Counted from the first letter of the stretch, positions 1 to 11,159 are shown. The stretch: DNA of 54,017 nucleotides from Methanosaeta sp. PtaU1.Bin060 (GCA_002067365.1 MVRK01000046.1:1-54017), one strand, 5' to 3'. The notes: generated by a model from the sequence alone, not told the origin. Program-made: numbers and translations.

Positions 1-669
1 AGCGCGGCCATCGAACCAGGTGATGGCTCCGCACAAGGACGGCCTGTCGGGTGTGACGACGCAGGCGCTTGTGGGAGCGAAGGCCTGACAGAGGGTGCAG
101 CCGTAGAAGACATCTACATCCTCGTCATGCAGTCCCTTGGCGCGATCATCGCGGGCCTTGTAGACCGCCATGGCCTTGGCCAGCTGCTCCTTAACGGCTG
201 CGGGATCTGTGTAGATGGTGATCTCCATCTTCTCGATGAATGGCATCTCCGCCTTGTACAGATCGATGACGGGCCTGAATACCTGGGCCCAGGAGGTTAC
301 GCCCTTCTTCTGGAGGCTCTTGCCTGCCCTCATCCAGATGTCGTACCTCTGGTTGAGATGCATGAGGCCGCTGATATAGGAGAGCAGGGCGTGGTTGCGC
401 CTCTCGATGATGGACTCGAGATCCTTCTCGATCTTCTCGCCGCCGACCTTGAAGACCATGCCGAAGGGAATCGTGGATCCTTCCGTGGCATCCTTCAGGT
501 CAGGTCCTACGACTGTGACCTTTCCATCCTCTATCTGGTCCATGGGGGTGGCAAGGGACAGCTCAAAGCCATCTGCCTTGGGGCCGCCCATCTCTACCCA
601 TAGATCGCCCTTCCTGATGCGCTCGCCCTCATACATGGGCGATATGTCCAACTTAACCTCTTCTGCCAT
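1..669 (-). CDS. cdhC: Acetyl-CoA decarbonylase/synthase beta subunit, 5' part only
   Basis: This is the acetyl-CoA synthase subunit of the ACDS complex. It carries the nickel/iron-sulfur A-cluster and cleaves or makes acetyl-CoA from CO, a corrinoid-bound methyl group and CoA in the cytoplasm. The first 223 codons are in the window and the gene runs off the left edge. The N-terminus MAEEVKLDISPMYEGERI and the cysteine motif FYGCTLCQ followed by CVVTPDRPSLCG near the edge match the family. The start is the ATG at 669, with a GAGGTG ribosome-binding site about 10 nt upstream. It lies 33 nt after cdhB on the same strand, so it is probably the third gene of a cdhABC operon. The identification is firm; the active-site C-terminal half cannot be examined. 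Confidence 0.95.
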   Translation of the reverse strand, partial: MAEEVKLDISPMYEGERIRKGDLWVEMGGPKADGFELSLATPMDQIEDGKVTVVGPDLKDATEGSTIPFGMVFKVGGEKIEKDLESIIERRNHALLSYISGLMHLNQRYDIWMRAGKSLQKKGVTSWAQVFRPVIDLYKAEMPFIEKMEITIYTDPAAVKEQLAKAMAVYKARDDRAKGLHDEDVDVFYGCTLCQAFAPTSACVVTPDRPSLCGAITWFDGRA

Positions 670-702
670 TTATATATACACCTCTTCTGTTATGGGATGA
701 AC

Positions 703-1269
703 TTACTTCTTCATTGCTGCTATCAATTCGTCTATCGCTGCGTGGTAGTCGTCCGGGGTGAAAGCCATGTTCCCGAAGGTCATATTCGCATTGACATGGT
801 AGTACCTGTCAATGGAGATGCGCCTGATGTCCCTGTTGAAGTTCTTGAGGGTCGACAACATGCCGTTGGCGAATTTGTAGAAGATGCCCATGAAGATAAC
901 GGTATCGTACTGACCCTGGCCGTCCAGCCCCATCCAGTCGGAGAAGCGGAGGTTATTGGTCAGGGGATGCAGGCCGATCTGGTAGACGTTATTCAGATAG
1001 CCTCTCTCCACGAAGCCCTTCACGCTGTGCGCCGTGGCGGCGATGGGCACTCCCATCTTGCCGATCTCAATCATCTTGTCGAACATCACTGGGTCGTCGA
1101 AGAGCTCTGCTCCGACAACGAGCAGGGGCCTCTTGGACTTCTTAATGATGGCTCCAATCACCTTCGGCATATAAGTCTTGGCCATCTCCGGCCCGGGGAT
1201 CTGGGCCATCTCGAAGGGAATGGGGTTCTTAGTGGTATCAACACCCTTGGGTTTTGCTTCAGCAGCCAT
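703..1269 (-). CDS. cdhB: CO dehydrogenase/ACDS epsilon subunit
   Basis: The 188-aa product matches the epsilon subunit that binds CdhA in the alpha2-epsilon2 CO dehydrogenase component of ACDS. It has the expected DHS-like fold elements, including VIGAIIKKSKRPLLVVGAEL and the C-terminal DRYYHVNANMTFGNM with FTPDDYHAAIDELI. It has no iron-sulfur motif, as is usual for this subunit. The ATG at 1269 has GGAGG about 9 nt upstream. The gene sits 20 nt after cdhA and 33 nt before cdhC, so the three are probably cotranscribed. The length is normal for the family. Confidence 0.95.
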   Translation of the reverse strand: MAAEAKPKGVDTTKNPIPFEMAQIPGPEMAKTYMPKVIGAIIKKSKRPLLVVGAELFDDPVMFDKMIEIGKMGVPIAATAHSVKGFVERGYLNNVYQIGLHPLTNNLRFSDWMGLDGQGQYDTVIFMGIFYKFANGMLSTLKNFNRDIRRISIDRYYHVNANMTFGNMAFTPDDYHAAIDELIAAMKK

Positions 1270-1289
1270 TTTCTATTTCCTCCTTGTCC

Positions 1290-3707
1290 TCATTTCTTAG
1301 CCCTTATCTTCCTCGGCAGATTGGTCGGATCGAAGCTCACATCTGCGGGCCTCAATGGACCGGAGATGAACTTCTTGGCCTTCCAGTCGATCTTCCAGCC
1401 GTGCTTCTCCTCAAGCTCCTTCATCATCTGCTGCTGGAAGGTCAGAGGCAGATCCTTGACGTCTCTCACGAAGAGATGCCAGTCATCGGGTAGCTTGCCG
1501 AAGTACTTCATGGAGATGTCACAGTAGTGAGTCAGCTTGATCGACCTGCCCTGGGTGTTATCGGATGGTCGGAAGCAGAGTTTTGCCATCTCCAACATGG
1601 CCTCTTCCTTGGTCTCAGCTATATAGAGCATGGCCTCGGGCGCAGGCTCAATCTGTTGCATCTTGCCATCCCTGGCATCGATGACCATCCAGTCCTCTGG
1701 CTTGTCCGTCCTGCCCATAAATGTCCTGCGGTAGATGATTGAGCTGGGCTGAACGACCACGGGTATGCCGAGCCTGTTTACGCCGGTGGCAATGGATGCT
1801 GCCTTCTGGGAATATGCTCCCCAGGCCACACCACATGCTCCTACCTTTGACATAATGTAGTCTGCAATATCGTCGTAGTTGGCGCGCTCGTTTCTGTGAG
1901 CGAAGATGGTTGCTACCTTTATGGCTGCTCCGTGGATGTGTGCATTGGCAACGCATGAGCCTATGTTGCAGATATTCCTGCCGTCAAAGGCTCCTCCGTA
2001 CTGCTCCCAGATGGTCTTGCCATCGGCGTCCTTGTAGAGGGACATATCCATGGCCATACAGCCTGTGGCCACCACTATGTATCCTCTGTCCACGAACTCC
2101 TTGGCTATGTCGTAGCACTCCTTGGTGCCATTGGGATAGTTGGAGCATCCTACCAGCGCTATGACTCCTGGGATCTGGCCGAGCACAAGGGGTGCACCAA
2201 CCCTGCGGATCTCGGTATCGAGCACTGGGCCCCTTCCAGCCCTCATCTTGAACTTCTGGTTCTTTACATATTCGCGGTTGGCATACTCATAGAGCTTCAG
2301 GATCGGTATGTCCTGCGGGCACGTCTGCTCGCATCTCTGGCAGCCCACGCAGATCTCATATGTAGTGGAGAACGGCTCCAGATTGCCCTTGATCGCCTCT
2401 GCAATCATCTCGCTGATCCTGATGTGGGGCGGACAGACGAAGGCGCACTGATTGCACTGTGTGCATTTCGCCAGGGTATCCTTGAATTGCTGCTCGTCGA
2501 AGACGCTCTCCTTCTTGAACTGAGCGCGCTTTGGCTTGACGGCGACAGCGGTCCTGATGGCGACCTCGCCTGCTTTGACTGGATCGAGGATAGCGACGCC
2601 AGGCATCTTGAAACTTACCAGATCCTCCACAATGGCATCGGCTGAATCATTGGTCCTGTCAGGAAGCCCGAGCATGATCTTGTCATTGCTGGCGATGACT
2701 GGGATATGTCTCTGCTGACAGTCCTCAAGCACATCGCAGAAGACGCACTGCTCGTCCACAATAACTGCGTCCATGATTCCGGCGCGAACCATCTTTCTCC
2801 ACCAGCCCATGGCACCTGCCACCTTTGCCTTGGGCCCCAGGTTAGCCGGGACCTTTGATTGTCCGCCAGCCTCAGTGATCCTTGTGAGATCAATGGCAGT
2901 GCAGCATACGCCGCCGATATCGACCTTTTCCCAGAGGTTATTGTTCTCTGTGTATATCATGGCCTCGGCACCAGCAGCCAGGTTGTGGCCGTAGGCGATG
3001 AGAACAGCCTTGTTCTGATCCAGGGTACCCATGCCGATCTCAACCAGTGGAGCATCGGCTGCGCCGCGGGGCATGTCGTAGGCCACAATCTGCAACATAT
3101 CGCAGATCTCTTTGCCCAGGGAGTCTATCATGCCGCCGTGCAGGGACTTGGACTCGAAGTCCATGTAGTAGCCTTCCTGGCCTGTATGAGTAGCAGCCAG
3201 AAGCTGCACTATCTGCTCCTCGCAGTACTCCAATGCCTCGCCGAAGTCCTTCAGGGTCTTGGGCTTCGTTCCCAGGATGGTACGTGTGAGGGGCGCATTC
3301 ACCAGGATCTCGCTACCCATATCGAACTTCATGTCTCCGAACTTGTCCAGGCACCAGTGGTACAGATGTCTGCCGTGGGCGGTGTGGGCGCAGGTTCCCA
3401 TGAGGACTGCAACCAGAACGATCTTACCGCAGGCGGCGGCCATGTTAATGCCGCAGGCACCCTTCTTGTCGCCGGTCAGATCGCACGGCCCGTATGTACA
3501 GAGCGTGCATGTATCATCCGCGGGGGAGTACATGATCTTATATCGGTTGCAAATCTTGAAGTCCCAATCGCGCAGCGTTGCAACATTGGGCTTAGGATAG
3601 GGCCCCATCGGTTGGTCCCACTCTTCTTCCTCTTTGATGACAGCTCCTATGTTGATCTGGACGTTCTTCATGTCCTCAACAGTGAAGCTGCCCTTGCTTG
3701 TTGCCAT
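1290..3707 (-). CDS. cdhA: CO dehydrogenase/ACDS alpha subunit
   Basis: This is the nickel CO dehydrogenase subunit of ACDS, which oxidises CO released from acetyl-CoA to CO2 and passes electrons to ferredoxin. The product from the chosen start is 805 aa, typical for archaeal CdhA. An N-terminal cysteine cluster (C67, C70, C75, C85, in TCTLCTYGPCDLTGDKKGAC) fits the B/D clusters. Two ferredoxin-type 4Fe-4S motifs (CTQCNQCAFVCPP and CVGCQRCEQTCP) lie mid-protein. I chose the ATG at 3707 (MATSKGSFTVEDMKN) because the family begins there and a GAGGAGG stands about 12 nt upstream. The frame stays open to 3806, but that extension (YIMRYPKVFYVF...) looks like leader. It is the first gene of the cdhABC operon. 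Confidence 0.95.
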   Translation of the reverse strand: MATSKGSFTVEDMKNVQINIGAVIKEEEEWDQPMGPYPKPNVATLRDWDFKICNRYKIMYSPADDTCTLCTYGPCDLTGDKKGACGINMAAACGKIVLVAVLMGTCAHTAHGRHLYHWCLDKFGDMKFDMGSEILVNAPLTRTILGTKPKTLKDFGEALEYCEEQIVQLLAATHTGQEGYYMDFESKSLHGGMIDSLGKEICDMLQIVAYDMPRGAADAPLVEIGMGTLDQNKAVLIAYGHNLAAGAEAMIYTENNNLWEKVDIGGVCCTAIDLTRITEAGGQSKVPANLGPKAKVAGAMGWWRKMVRAGIMDAVIVDEQCVFCDVLEDCQQRHIPVIASNDKIMLGLPDRTNDSADAIVEDLVSFKMPGVAILDPVKAGEVAIRTAVAVKPKRAQFKKESVFDEQQFKDTLAKCTQCNQCAFVCPPHIRISEMIAEAIKGNLEPFSTTYEICVGCQRCEQTCPQDIPILKLYEYANREYVKNQKFKMRAGRGPVLDTEIRRVGAPLVLGQIPGVIALVGCSNYPNGTKECYDIAKEFVDRGYIVVATGCMAMDMSLYKDADGKTIWEQYGGAFDGRNICNIGSCVANAHIHGAAIKVATIFAHRNERANYDDIADYIMSKVGACGVAWGAYSQKAASIATGVNRLGIPVVVQPSSIIYRRTFMGRTDKPEDWMVIDARDGKMQQIEPAPEAMLYIAETKEEAMLEMAKLCFRPSDNTQGRSIKLTHYCDISMKYFGKLPDDWHLFVRDVKDLPLTFQQQMMKELEEKHGWKIDWKAKKFISGPLRPADVSFDPTNLPRKIRAKK

Positions 3708-3790
3708 CGGGTTCTTAAGCCTCCTCTTCCTTTGATATATGCGGCTTCGGTTGGCTGAAAATACATAAAACACTTTCGGATACCTCATAA

Positions 3791-3839
3791 TATAAAATCT
3801 GACCAATTTTTATCATTTCCTTTGTTAAAGATTTATACA
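3791..3839 (-). promoter_or_regulatory. Probable promoter region of the cdhABC operon
   Basis: Reading the minus strand, two TATA-like boxes precede cdhA: ATTTTATA (3798-3791) and TGTATAAAT (3839-3831). They would put transcription starts about 60 or about 100 nt before the ATG at 3707, giving a long leader. The same AT-rich segment could serve the divergent cobalamin cluster at 3948. I cannot decide which box is used. Confidence 0.4.
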
Positions 3840-3947
3840 ACAGTCATCAGACGTTATGCAGAGATCTGATCACGATAGTTAATGCAGATTTTGGGCTCTC
3901 GACTGTCCACAAGCTTGAAATGCCTTCACGCAGAGGGCAGTGAATCT

Positions 3948-5042
3948 ATGATGGACCGGGTTCGGAGGAGCTTTGCCTCTGCGAGAGAGTGCAAGCACGG
4001 CGGCAAAGTACGTGAGGCGGCAGCGATCCTGGGAAAGGAGCCGCTGGACTTCTCCGCCAACATCAACCCTCTGGGATCGCCTCCCCTGGAGGATGTGGTC
4101 CTGCGGGAGCTGCAGAAAATTGGCCACTACCCGGATAACAGCTATGCTGGTTTCCGGCAGGCTGCGGCATCCTTTGTCGGCGTGGATGCCGAGAGCATAG
4201 TTCCGGGCAATGGCTCATCGGAGCTTATCCGGCTCTTCGCAGAGGCAGCGCTGGATGAGGGCGACCTGGCTCTGATACCCTCGCCCACCTTCAGCGAGTA
4301 TGAGAATCAATCCCTCCTCGCAGGAGCCAGGACAAGGAGGATCAAAATCGGCCAGAGCGGCCTTCCTTTGCTCAGCGATTCAGATCTAGCGGAGGCCAAG
4401 GCGCTCTTCTTATGCAACCCGAACAACCCCACGGGCAAGCTTCTCTCAAGGGGGCTGGTGATCGATCTTGCAGATAGGTGTGAGAAGTGCGGAGTATTTC
4501 TCCTGGTGGATGAGGCATTCATAGAGCTCTCAGATCCGGAGCAAAGCGTCGCCTGCCTGGCCCCCGAGCGCGAGTTCCTGTTCGTGATGAGATCTCTGAC
4601 TAAGTCCTTCGGAGTTCCAGGGCTGCGCCTCGGCTTCGGGGTCACAAATCTGAAGCTGGCGAGGATCATGAACAGGGCGAGGATACCCTGGTCTGTTGGG
4701 TCCATTGCAGCCGCAGCGGCGGAGTACCTTCTGGGATGCGAGGATCATCTGAAGAGGTCCAGGGCGCTGATAGATGAGGAGCGCGCCTGGCTGACATCGG
4801 CCCTGCGGGGTCTGGGCCTGGTGCCTCAAGAGAGCAGCGTCAACTTCATCCTGGTGAATATCGAGCCCACAGGTCTCGAATCGGATCAGCTGGCAGAGCG
4901 CATCATGGCAGAAGGAGTCCTCGTGAGGGATTGCCAGTCTTTCGGCCTGGGAAAGGGCTACATACGAGTTGCAGTGCGAAATAGGGAGGAGAACAAGCGT
5001 CTCATCGCAGCCCTCGGGAGCGTCCTGACATGGGGAGAGTGA
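3948..5042 (+). CDS. cobD: PLP-dependent L-threonine-O-3-phosphate decarboxylase / histidinol-phosphate aminotransferase-like
   Basis: This is a fold-type I PLP enzyme of the CobD/HisC family. CobD decarboxylates threonine phosphate to aminopropanol phosphate for the cobalamin nucleotide loop. The 364-aa product shows the substrate-side motif LDFSANINPLGSPP, the NPNNPTG motif, LLVDEAF, and the PLP lysine in SLTKSFGVPGLRLGFG. CobD is preferred over HisC because cbiB, whose substrate is the CobD product, follows in the same overlapping cluster. The ATG at 3948 has GAGGG 10 nt upstream; an in-frame ATG at 3882 has no ribosome-binding site. The gene end overlaps the next start by 13 nt. The enzyme is likely cytoplasmic. 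Confidence 0.85.
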   Translation: MMDRVRRSFASARECKHGGKVREAAAILGKEPLDFSANINPLGSPPLEDVVLRELQKIGHYPDNSYAGFRQAAASFVGVDAESIVPGNGSSELIRLFAEAALDEGDLALIPSPTFSEYENQSLLAGARTRRIKIGQSGLPLLSDSDLAEAKALFLCNPNNPTGKLLSRGLVIDLADRCEKCGVFLLVDEAFIELSDPEQSVACLAPEREFLFVMRSLTKSFGVPGLRLGFGVTNLKLARIMNRARIPWSVGSIAAAAAEYLLGCEDHLKRSRALIDEERAWLTSALRGLGLVPQESSVNFILVNIEPTGLESDQLAERIMAEGVLVRDCQSFGLGKGYIRVAVRNREENKRLIAALGSVLTWGE

Positions 5043-5272
5043 ACTGCGAGAGGTATCCCTGCCACTTCCCGGAGCAGGATTGCACCTTCTGCTTCTGTCC
5101 CTTTTATCCATGCCGCGACTCAAGAACAGGCGGGCGCGACGACTGCGGGGTCTGGGTCTGCGATGCCTGCCACCTGATCCACCGCCGGGATGTGGCGGAG
5201 ATGGTCATGGATGCTCTTATGAAGGATGAGGCAGTGGCAGCCGCCTGGAAGAGGCTTGAGGCTCTGCTATGA
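5030..5272 (+). CDS. Cysteine-rich small protein in the cobalamin cluster
   Basis: The 80-aa protein has about ten cysteines in its first 47 residues (CERYPCHFPEQDCTFCFCP, then CR, CG and CDAC), followed by a helical tail. This matches the cysteine-rich small domain family (PF04071, a suspected metal-binding domain), which I recall as associated with archaeal cobalamin genes. Its biochemical role is unknown; metal handling or scaffolding is a guess. It overlaps cobD by 13 nt and cbiB by 4 nt, so translation is probably coupled to both, which supports a role in corrinoid synthesis or salvage. No frame damage is seen. Confidence 0.8.
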   Translation: MGRVNCERYPCHFPEQDCTFCFCPFYPCRDSRTGGRDDCGVWVCDACHLIHRRDVAEMVMDALMKDEAVAAAWKRLEALL

Positions 5273-6165
5273 GCCCCGATGCATTGCAGGTCTTTCTCCT
5301 GGCAGTGGCCTTCGACCTGATCCTCGGAGAGCCGCCCTCGATGATTCACCCCGTGGTTTGGATCGGCAAGCTCATCTCGATCCTTCGCGCCCGTGCGCGA
5401 CCGATTCGCGCATATGGCTTCGTACTAGTCGCTGCAGTAGTATTAACCACAGTCCTGGCGGGAAGGCTGCTCGTATGGGCTGCGGGATTGATTCCGATCC
5501 CGTCCATTCCCCTTCCATCGGATCTTCTTCCCTCGATCCCCATTTTGACGCCGTCGAGCAATGTTCCCCTTCTATCCGTCCTGGTATCTGCCTACCTCCT
5601 CAAGTCCACCTTTGCTGTGAGATGCCTCCTGCAGGTATCCGCAGATATCGGCAGGCTGATCGACAAGGACATCGAAGAGGCGAAGAAGATGCTTCCTGCC
5701 CTCGTGGGCCGCGAGACATCGGGGCTCACGCGCTCCCAGGCAGCCTCTGCAGTCATCGAGTCGCTCTCAGAGAACTATGTCGACTCCATCCTCTCGCCCA
5801 TCTTCTACTTCCTGCTCTTCGCCCCCTTCGGCCTCGGACTGGAGGCAGCCTTGGCCTTCAAGGCTATGAGCACCATGGACTCCATGCTCGGCTACAAGAC
5901 CAAGGGTCTGAAGGATCTGGGGTTCGCTGCTGCCAGGTCCGACGACTTGGCCAACTTCATTCCGGCTCGCCTGAGCATCCTTTTAATGGCCCTCGCCAGG
6001 CCAACGAGGGCTGGGGAGACGCTGAGGGCTGCCTTCCGCGATCACAGCAAGACGCCCAGCCCCAACTCCGGATGGCCCATGGCGGCCTGTGCGGGGGCTC
6101 TTGGAGTCAGGCTGGAGAAGGTTGGGTACTATGTCCTAATGGACGATGGAAAGCAGCCCGAGACC

Positions 6166-8391
<2,226 letters not shown>

Positions 8392-8409
8392 GGTGAACCC
8401 TCTTCGTTT

Positions 8410-8435
8410 GATGCATCTCTATGATGCATCTCTAT
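8410..8435. repeat. Two tandem copies of a 13-bp motif in a divergent promoter region
   Basis: GATGCATCTCTAT occurs at 8410-8422 and immediately again at 8423-8435, between the divergent YyaL-type and DUF99 genes. A tandem direct repeat 20-45 nt upstream of the YyaL-type start could be an operator. There is no evidence for the binding protein. Confidence 0.6.
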
Positions 8436-8508
8436 ATTGCTCATTTGCATTGATACTTTTGCACCGCATCAAAAATTATTTTTCCTCTGATAGTAGTAAT
8501 ATATCTTG

Positions 8509-9081
8509 ATGACTCATCTACGCCTCAGCAAGCCCGCGCTTCGCGTTCTAGGTTTTGCCGAGAGCTTCGTGCGAGTGCGTCAGAGATCCAAGATCGCGGG
8601 CGCCGTCATGCGTATGGATCTGCGCCTGGACGGCCTGGCCTATGCGAGCGCCACAGTGGGCGGGGATGATGCTACAGAGGCGGTCCTTCAGATCTACAAG
8701 CGCCTCGACCGCGCGGATATCAATGCCCTTCTCCTGAGCGGCGCAGTGATCAGCTGGTTCAACATCATCGACCTGCCTCGGGTCTATGAAGAGATCCAAA
8801 GGCCTCTGGTCTGTCTTACCTATGAGGAATCCCCTGGCCTTGAGAGGTACCTTCGCGAATACTTTCCCGACTCGGTGGAGAAGCTTCGCCTGTATCAGCG
8901 CCTGGGCCAGCGCGAGATTATACGGCTGAAGACCGGCTATGAGGTTTATATCCGCACCCTCGGAGCCAGCGTCGATGAGGCCAGGATACTGCTTAACAGG
9001 TTCACCCTCGACGGCCGGGTTCCCGAGCCAGTGCGCGTGGCCCGCCTGGCTGCGAGGGCTGCGCTTAGGGCGGAGGATTGA
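8509..9081 (+). CDS. DUF99 (UPF0215) family protein, endonuclease V-like fold
   Basis: The 190-aa product matches archaeal DUF99/UPF0215: LSKPALRVLGFAESFVR at the N-terminus, then MRMDLRLDGLAYASATVGGDD, VLQIYKRLDRADINALLLSG, ISWFNIIDLPRVYE and PLVCLTYEESPGLE. The family is related in fold to endonuclease V, and a role in repair of deaminated DNA has been suggested. I did not verify the catalytic residues. The ATG at 8509 directly follows an in-frame TTG. There is no ribosome-binding site, and an AT-rich segment (8471-8484) lies about 25-38 nt upstream, so a leaderless transcript is likely. It stands alone before a non-coding region. Confidence 0.85.
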   Translation: MTHLRLSKPALRVLGFAESFVRVRQRSKIAGAVMRMDLRLDGLAYASATVGGDDATEAVLQIYKRLDRADINALLLSGAVISWFNIIDLPRVYEEIQRPLVCLTYEESPGLERYLREYFPDSVEKLRLYQRLGQREIIRLKTGYEVYIRTLGASVDEARILLNRFTLDGRVPEPVRVARLAARAALRAED

Positions 9082-9104
9082 TGTGCATGATGGCAGACAT
9101 CGAC

Positions 9105-9140
9105 CGAAAACTACAAATACATATGAAGTGTATATAGATA
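9105..9140 (+). promoter_or_regulatory. Probable promoter of the structured RNA region
   Basis: CGAAAACTACAAATACATA resembles an archaeal BRE plus TATA box at about 9105-9120, and a second TATA-like TGTATATAGATAG lies at 9128-9140. Either would start transcription at about 9140-9165, where a strong hairpin begins (9162). The AT-rich box in front of GC-rich structured DNA is what archaeal stable-RNA genes look like. Confidence 0.5.
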
Positions 9141-9159
9141 GTTTGCCGCGTTATGCGCC

Positions 9160-9600
9160 ATAAGAGCGAGGTGAGCTTCACCGGCTGAGCTCTTTAGGCT
9201 GGGATATTTCGATGTTTGCGCCAGCAGCGCCGTCGATCATCCCTAAATACCTAAAAGAGGTGCTGTCTAAAAAACAGCATTCGGGAAGCACCAGAGACGG
9301 CTGAAGACCAAAGGGTCAGAGATATGCACGCCCTAACAGGCGTAGCATGCCTTAAAACAGCCTGTCTGGAAGCTCGCCCGGGCAGCAGGCGCGGCACAAA
9401 GCTGTGACAGAAGCGAGAGCAGGCCCCCACCAACGGGTTCCCGTGAGACGGACGCTGTGTAAAGTCCAGTGCTGTGCTCGCAGTCCTGCCCGGCTTTGAG
9501 TCGGGCTCGGGGCGGGATCAGGCCGTCATACTGTGACTGGCTCCTCCGAGGAGGGCGCTGTGGCTCGGCGCTGGTCCGCCTGAGACTCGATTATATCTGT
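9160..9600 (+). ncRNA. Candidate structured non-coding RNA, family not recognised
   Basis: About 440 nt without a convincing reading frame, GC-rich between AT-rich flanks. Successive hairpins can be drawn by eye. AAGAGC (9162-9167) pairs with GCTCTT (9189-9194) around GGTGA/TCACC. GGGAT (9201-9205) pairs with ATCCC (9239-9243), enclosing TCGA/TCGA and GCGC/GCGC. GCTGT (9262-9266) pairs with ACAGC (9274-9278). GACC pairs with GGTC near 9306-9317. ATGC-A-CGCC (9324-9332) pairs with GGCG-TA-GCAT (9339-9348). ACGGG/CCCGT and CTCC/GGAG hairpins occur further on. I looked for the RNase P RNA cores and the SRP helix-8 core and found neither in order, though a divergent RNase P RNA is not excluded. 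The boundaries are approximate and the strand is inferred from the promoter. Confidence 0.5.
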
Positions 9601-10001
9601 TCTATTGGTTTTTAGGTCGCCTACGGTAATTGGGCTGAGAATCTTGCCTCGTCTTTGTGTCCATCGACTCATCGCATGAGGCTTTGCCGCAATTCTCCTC
9701 GATCAATCAAATTCGCGAGATCCCCATGCAATCCGCCGACGTAGGTATCTTTTTTAGTCAAAAAAGCAGAGATAAGCCACTAAAATGCAATAAGGAACGA
9801 AAAAGGGCAGAAATATTCAATTATGAACGGTTAGACCAAGTATCTGCCTGTATTTGGAGATCAGTTACAGGGAATGTTCGTTCGGTTATACTTTTATCAA
9901 TCGTTCAAACCTGACTGATCTCTGCTGGAAAGGCACCGATCACATCGCTCATTCGAAGTTGCTCAAAGGCTTGCGGTGCCCAGAAAGAAGAGTTACAAGC
10001 T
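9601..10001. other. AT-rich intergenic region without a supported gene
   Basis: There are open frames here (for example 9657-9914) but no family resemblance, ribosome-binding site or plausible protein composition. The stretch separates the structured RNA candidate from the secreted-protein gene at 10090. I see no RNA gene or mobile-element signature in it. Confidence 0.5.
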
Positions 10002-10028
10002 AAAAAGTATAGCACAAAAAGTATAGCA
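10002..10028. repeat. 13-bp direct repeat upstream of a secreted-protein gene
   Basis: AAAAAGTATAGCA occurs at 10002-10014 and 10016-10028, one 14-nt step apart. The segment is AT-rich and 60-90 nt before the start at 10090, so it may include the promoter or an operator. The function is not known. Confidence 0.5.
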
Positions 10029-10089
10029 TAAAGAGACCCATAGCATCAATGAAGTGTTGGAGTCGAATGCATCAAATAAGGTGAATCAG

Positions 10090-10659
10090 ATGAAGGTATT
10101 ATGCCAATTAGCAGCTCTTTGCCTGATATGCTCCATAGCAGCCATATCCTTGGCATCCGGTGAGACCCTCGATCTTGGTCCTGCTCAGATTTCAGTGGAC
10201 CTGACGGGCCTTGGCTCTTACTCTGTAGAGAAGGGCTCATCCTCTTCCCTGGACCACCAGGAGAAAGAAGCCGAATTCGAATATAGCCTCTATCCGGCCA
10301 AAGTAACCGCCGAAGGCACCTCTAGCCAGGTGAATATAGAGGTACATGAGATGAGCACATCCATGCCCCTCGATACATCCATATCGAGAAAGGATACATC
10401 CATCGGCCTTGAGCATTGCATAGAGCAATCTGGAATTGTGGCTGGCAGAATGGACCTGCAGACAGAGCCGTATCAGATTGACGGCCATGATGGGGTGCTG
10501 GCCCAGATCGATAAGTCTGGTAAGGACCCTATGTACATCATAGCCTACAGCCCCGACCAGAAAGATGGCTCTGGGATGGTGGTATGCATTGTAGGTTCGG
10601 ATTTCCCATGGGAAACCACGAAGGCGATATTCGATTCCCTTGAGGTGAAAATCGCTTAA
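10090..10659 (+). CDS. Secreted protein of unknown function
   Basis: The 189-aa product starts MKVLCQLAALCLICSIAAI, a clear signal peptide ending near ASG. A mature domain of mixed beta character follows (LDLGPAQISVDLTGLGSYSVE, then VNIEVHEMSTSM, YIIAYSPDQ and MVVCIVGSDFPWETTKAIFDSLEV). The last part resembles the end of small exported domains in which a residual is tested against a fitted standard deviation or load; I do not recognise a family. The ATG at 10090 has AGGTG about 6 nt upstream; a longer frame from 10054 lacks one. It is followed 11 nt later by a small membrane protein and may be cotranscribed with it. Confidence 0.7.
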   Translation: MKVLCQLAALCLICSIAAISLASGETLDLGPAQISVDLTGLGSYSVEKGSSSSLDHQEKEAEFEYSLYPAKVTAEGTSSQVNIEVHEMSTSMPLDTSISRKDTSIGLEHCIEQSGIVAGRMDLQTEPYQIDGHDGVLAQIDKSGKDPMYIIAYSPDQKDGSGMVVCIVGSDFPWETTKAIFDSLEVKIA

Positions 10660-10670
10660 GAATCAAGGCC

Positions 10671-10973
10671 ATGAATTCGAATAGATATCTGCTCAAACTT
10701 GGCCGGATCAGCGCCTGGATTCTCCTGGTCCTGATGGTCCTCTTCATAATCTCGGGCTACGCCTGGGAGGAGAGGATAATCATGCCTCTGCAGCAGGCCA
10801 GGTGGATTCATACGCAGCTGGATACGTGCCTGGTATTTTTCTTCCTGGTGCATGCATTGATCAGTGCGAAGTTCACCCTGCGACGATGGAAGGTGGGCAA
10901 TGAGGGGCTGATCAATGCGTCCCTGCTGCTCATCGGGGCCATCAGCTTCCTCTTGACCCTCTCAATAAAATGA
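10671..10973 (+). CDS. Small membrane protein with three hydrophobic segments
   Basis: The 100-aa product has hydrophobic stretches at about residues 13-30 (ISAWILLVLMVLFIISGYAW), 50-68 and 80-97. Histidines in RWIHTQLD and LVHALISAKF lie at the ends of the second segment, an arrangement seen in small cytochrome b-like or DUF4405-like membrane proteins; heme binding is only a possibility. It lies 11 nt after the secreted-protein gene on the same strand. No strong ribosome-binding site is seen. Confidence 0.65.
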   Translation: MNSNRYLLKLGRISAWILLVLMVLFIISGYAWEERIIMPLQQARWIHTQLDTCLVFFFLVHALISAKFTLRRWKVGNEGLINASLLLIGAISFLLTLSIK

Positions 10974-11159
10974 CATGTTACTCCATAGTGCATGCGAAGG
11001 CAAGAGGGCCGCCTGCTGAATACAAGACACCACAAGGAGTGCATTGACATCAGCCTGATGGACCATATAATGAAGATCGTGGTTAAGACTATCTCAAACC
11101 CGGCTCTCTTCACCGACGAGGCGACAGCAGGCAGTGATGCATCTCCATAGGCACCTTTT

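Noticed and set aside
697-1527. Long plus-strand frames opposite cdhA, cdhB and the rpo genes
   Set aside because: They are antisense to confidently identified genes and have the composition expected of GC-rich shadow frames.
9160-9600. SRP (7S) RNA identity
   Set aside because: The helix-8 core with its conserved GGAAG and AGCAG loops in the right order is absent; only scattered similar bases occur.
9657-9914. 85-codon open frame after the structured RNA
   Set aside because: No ribosome-binding site, unlikely composition and no family resemblance.
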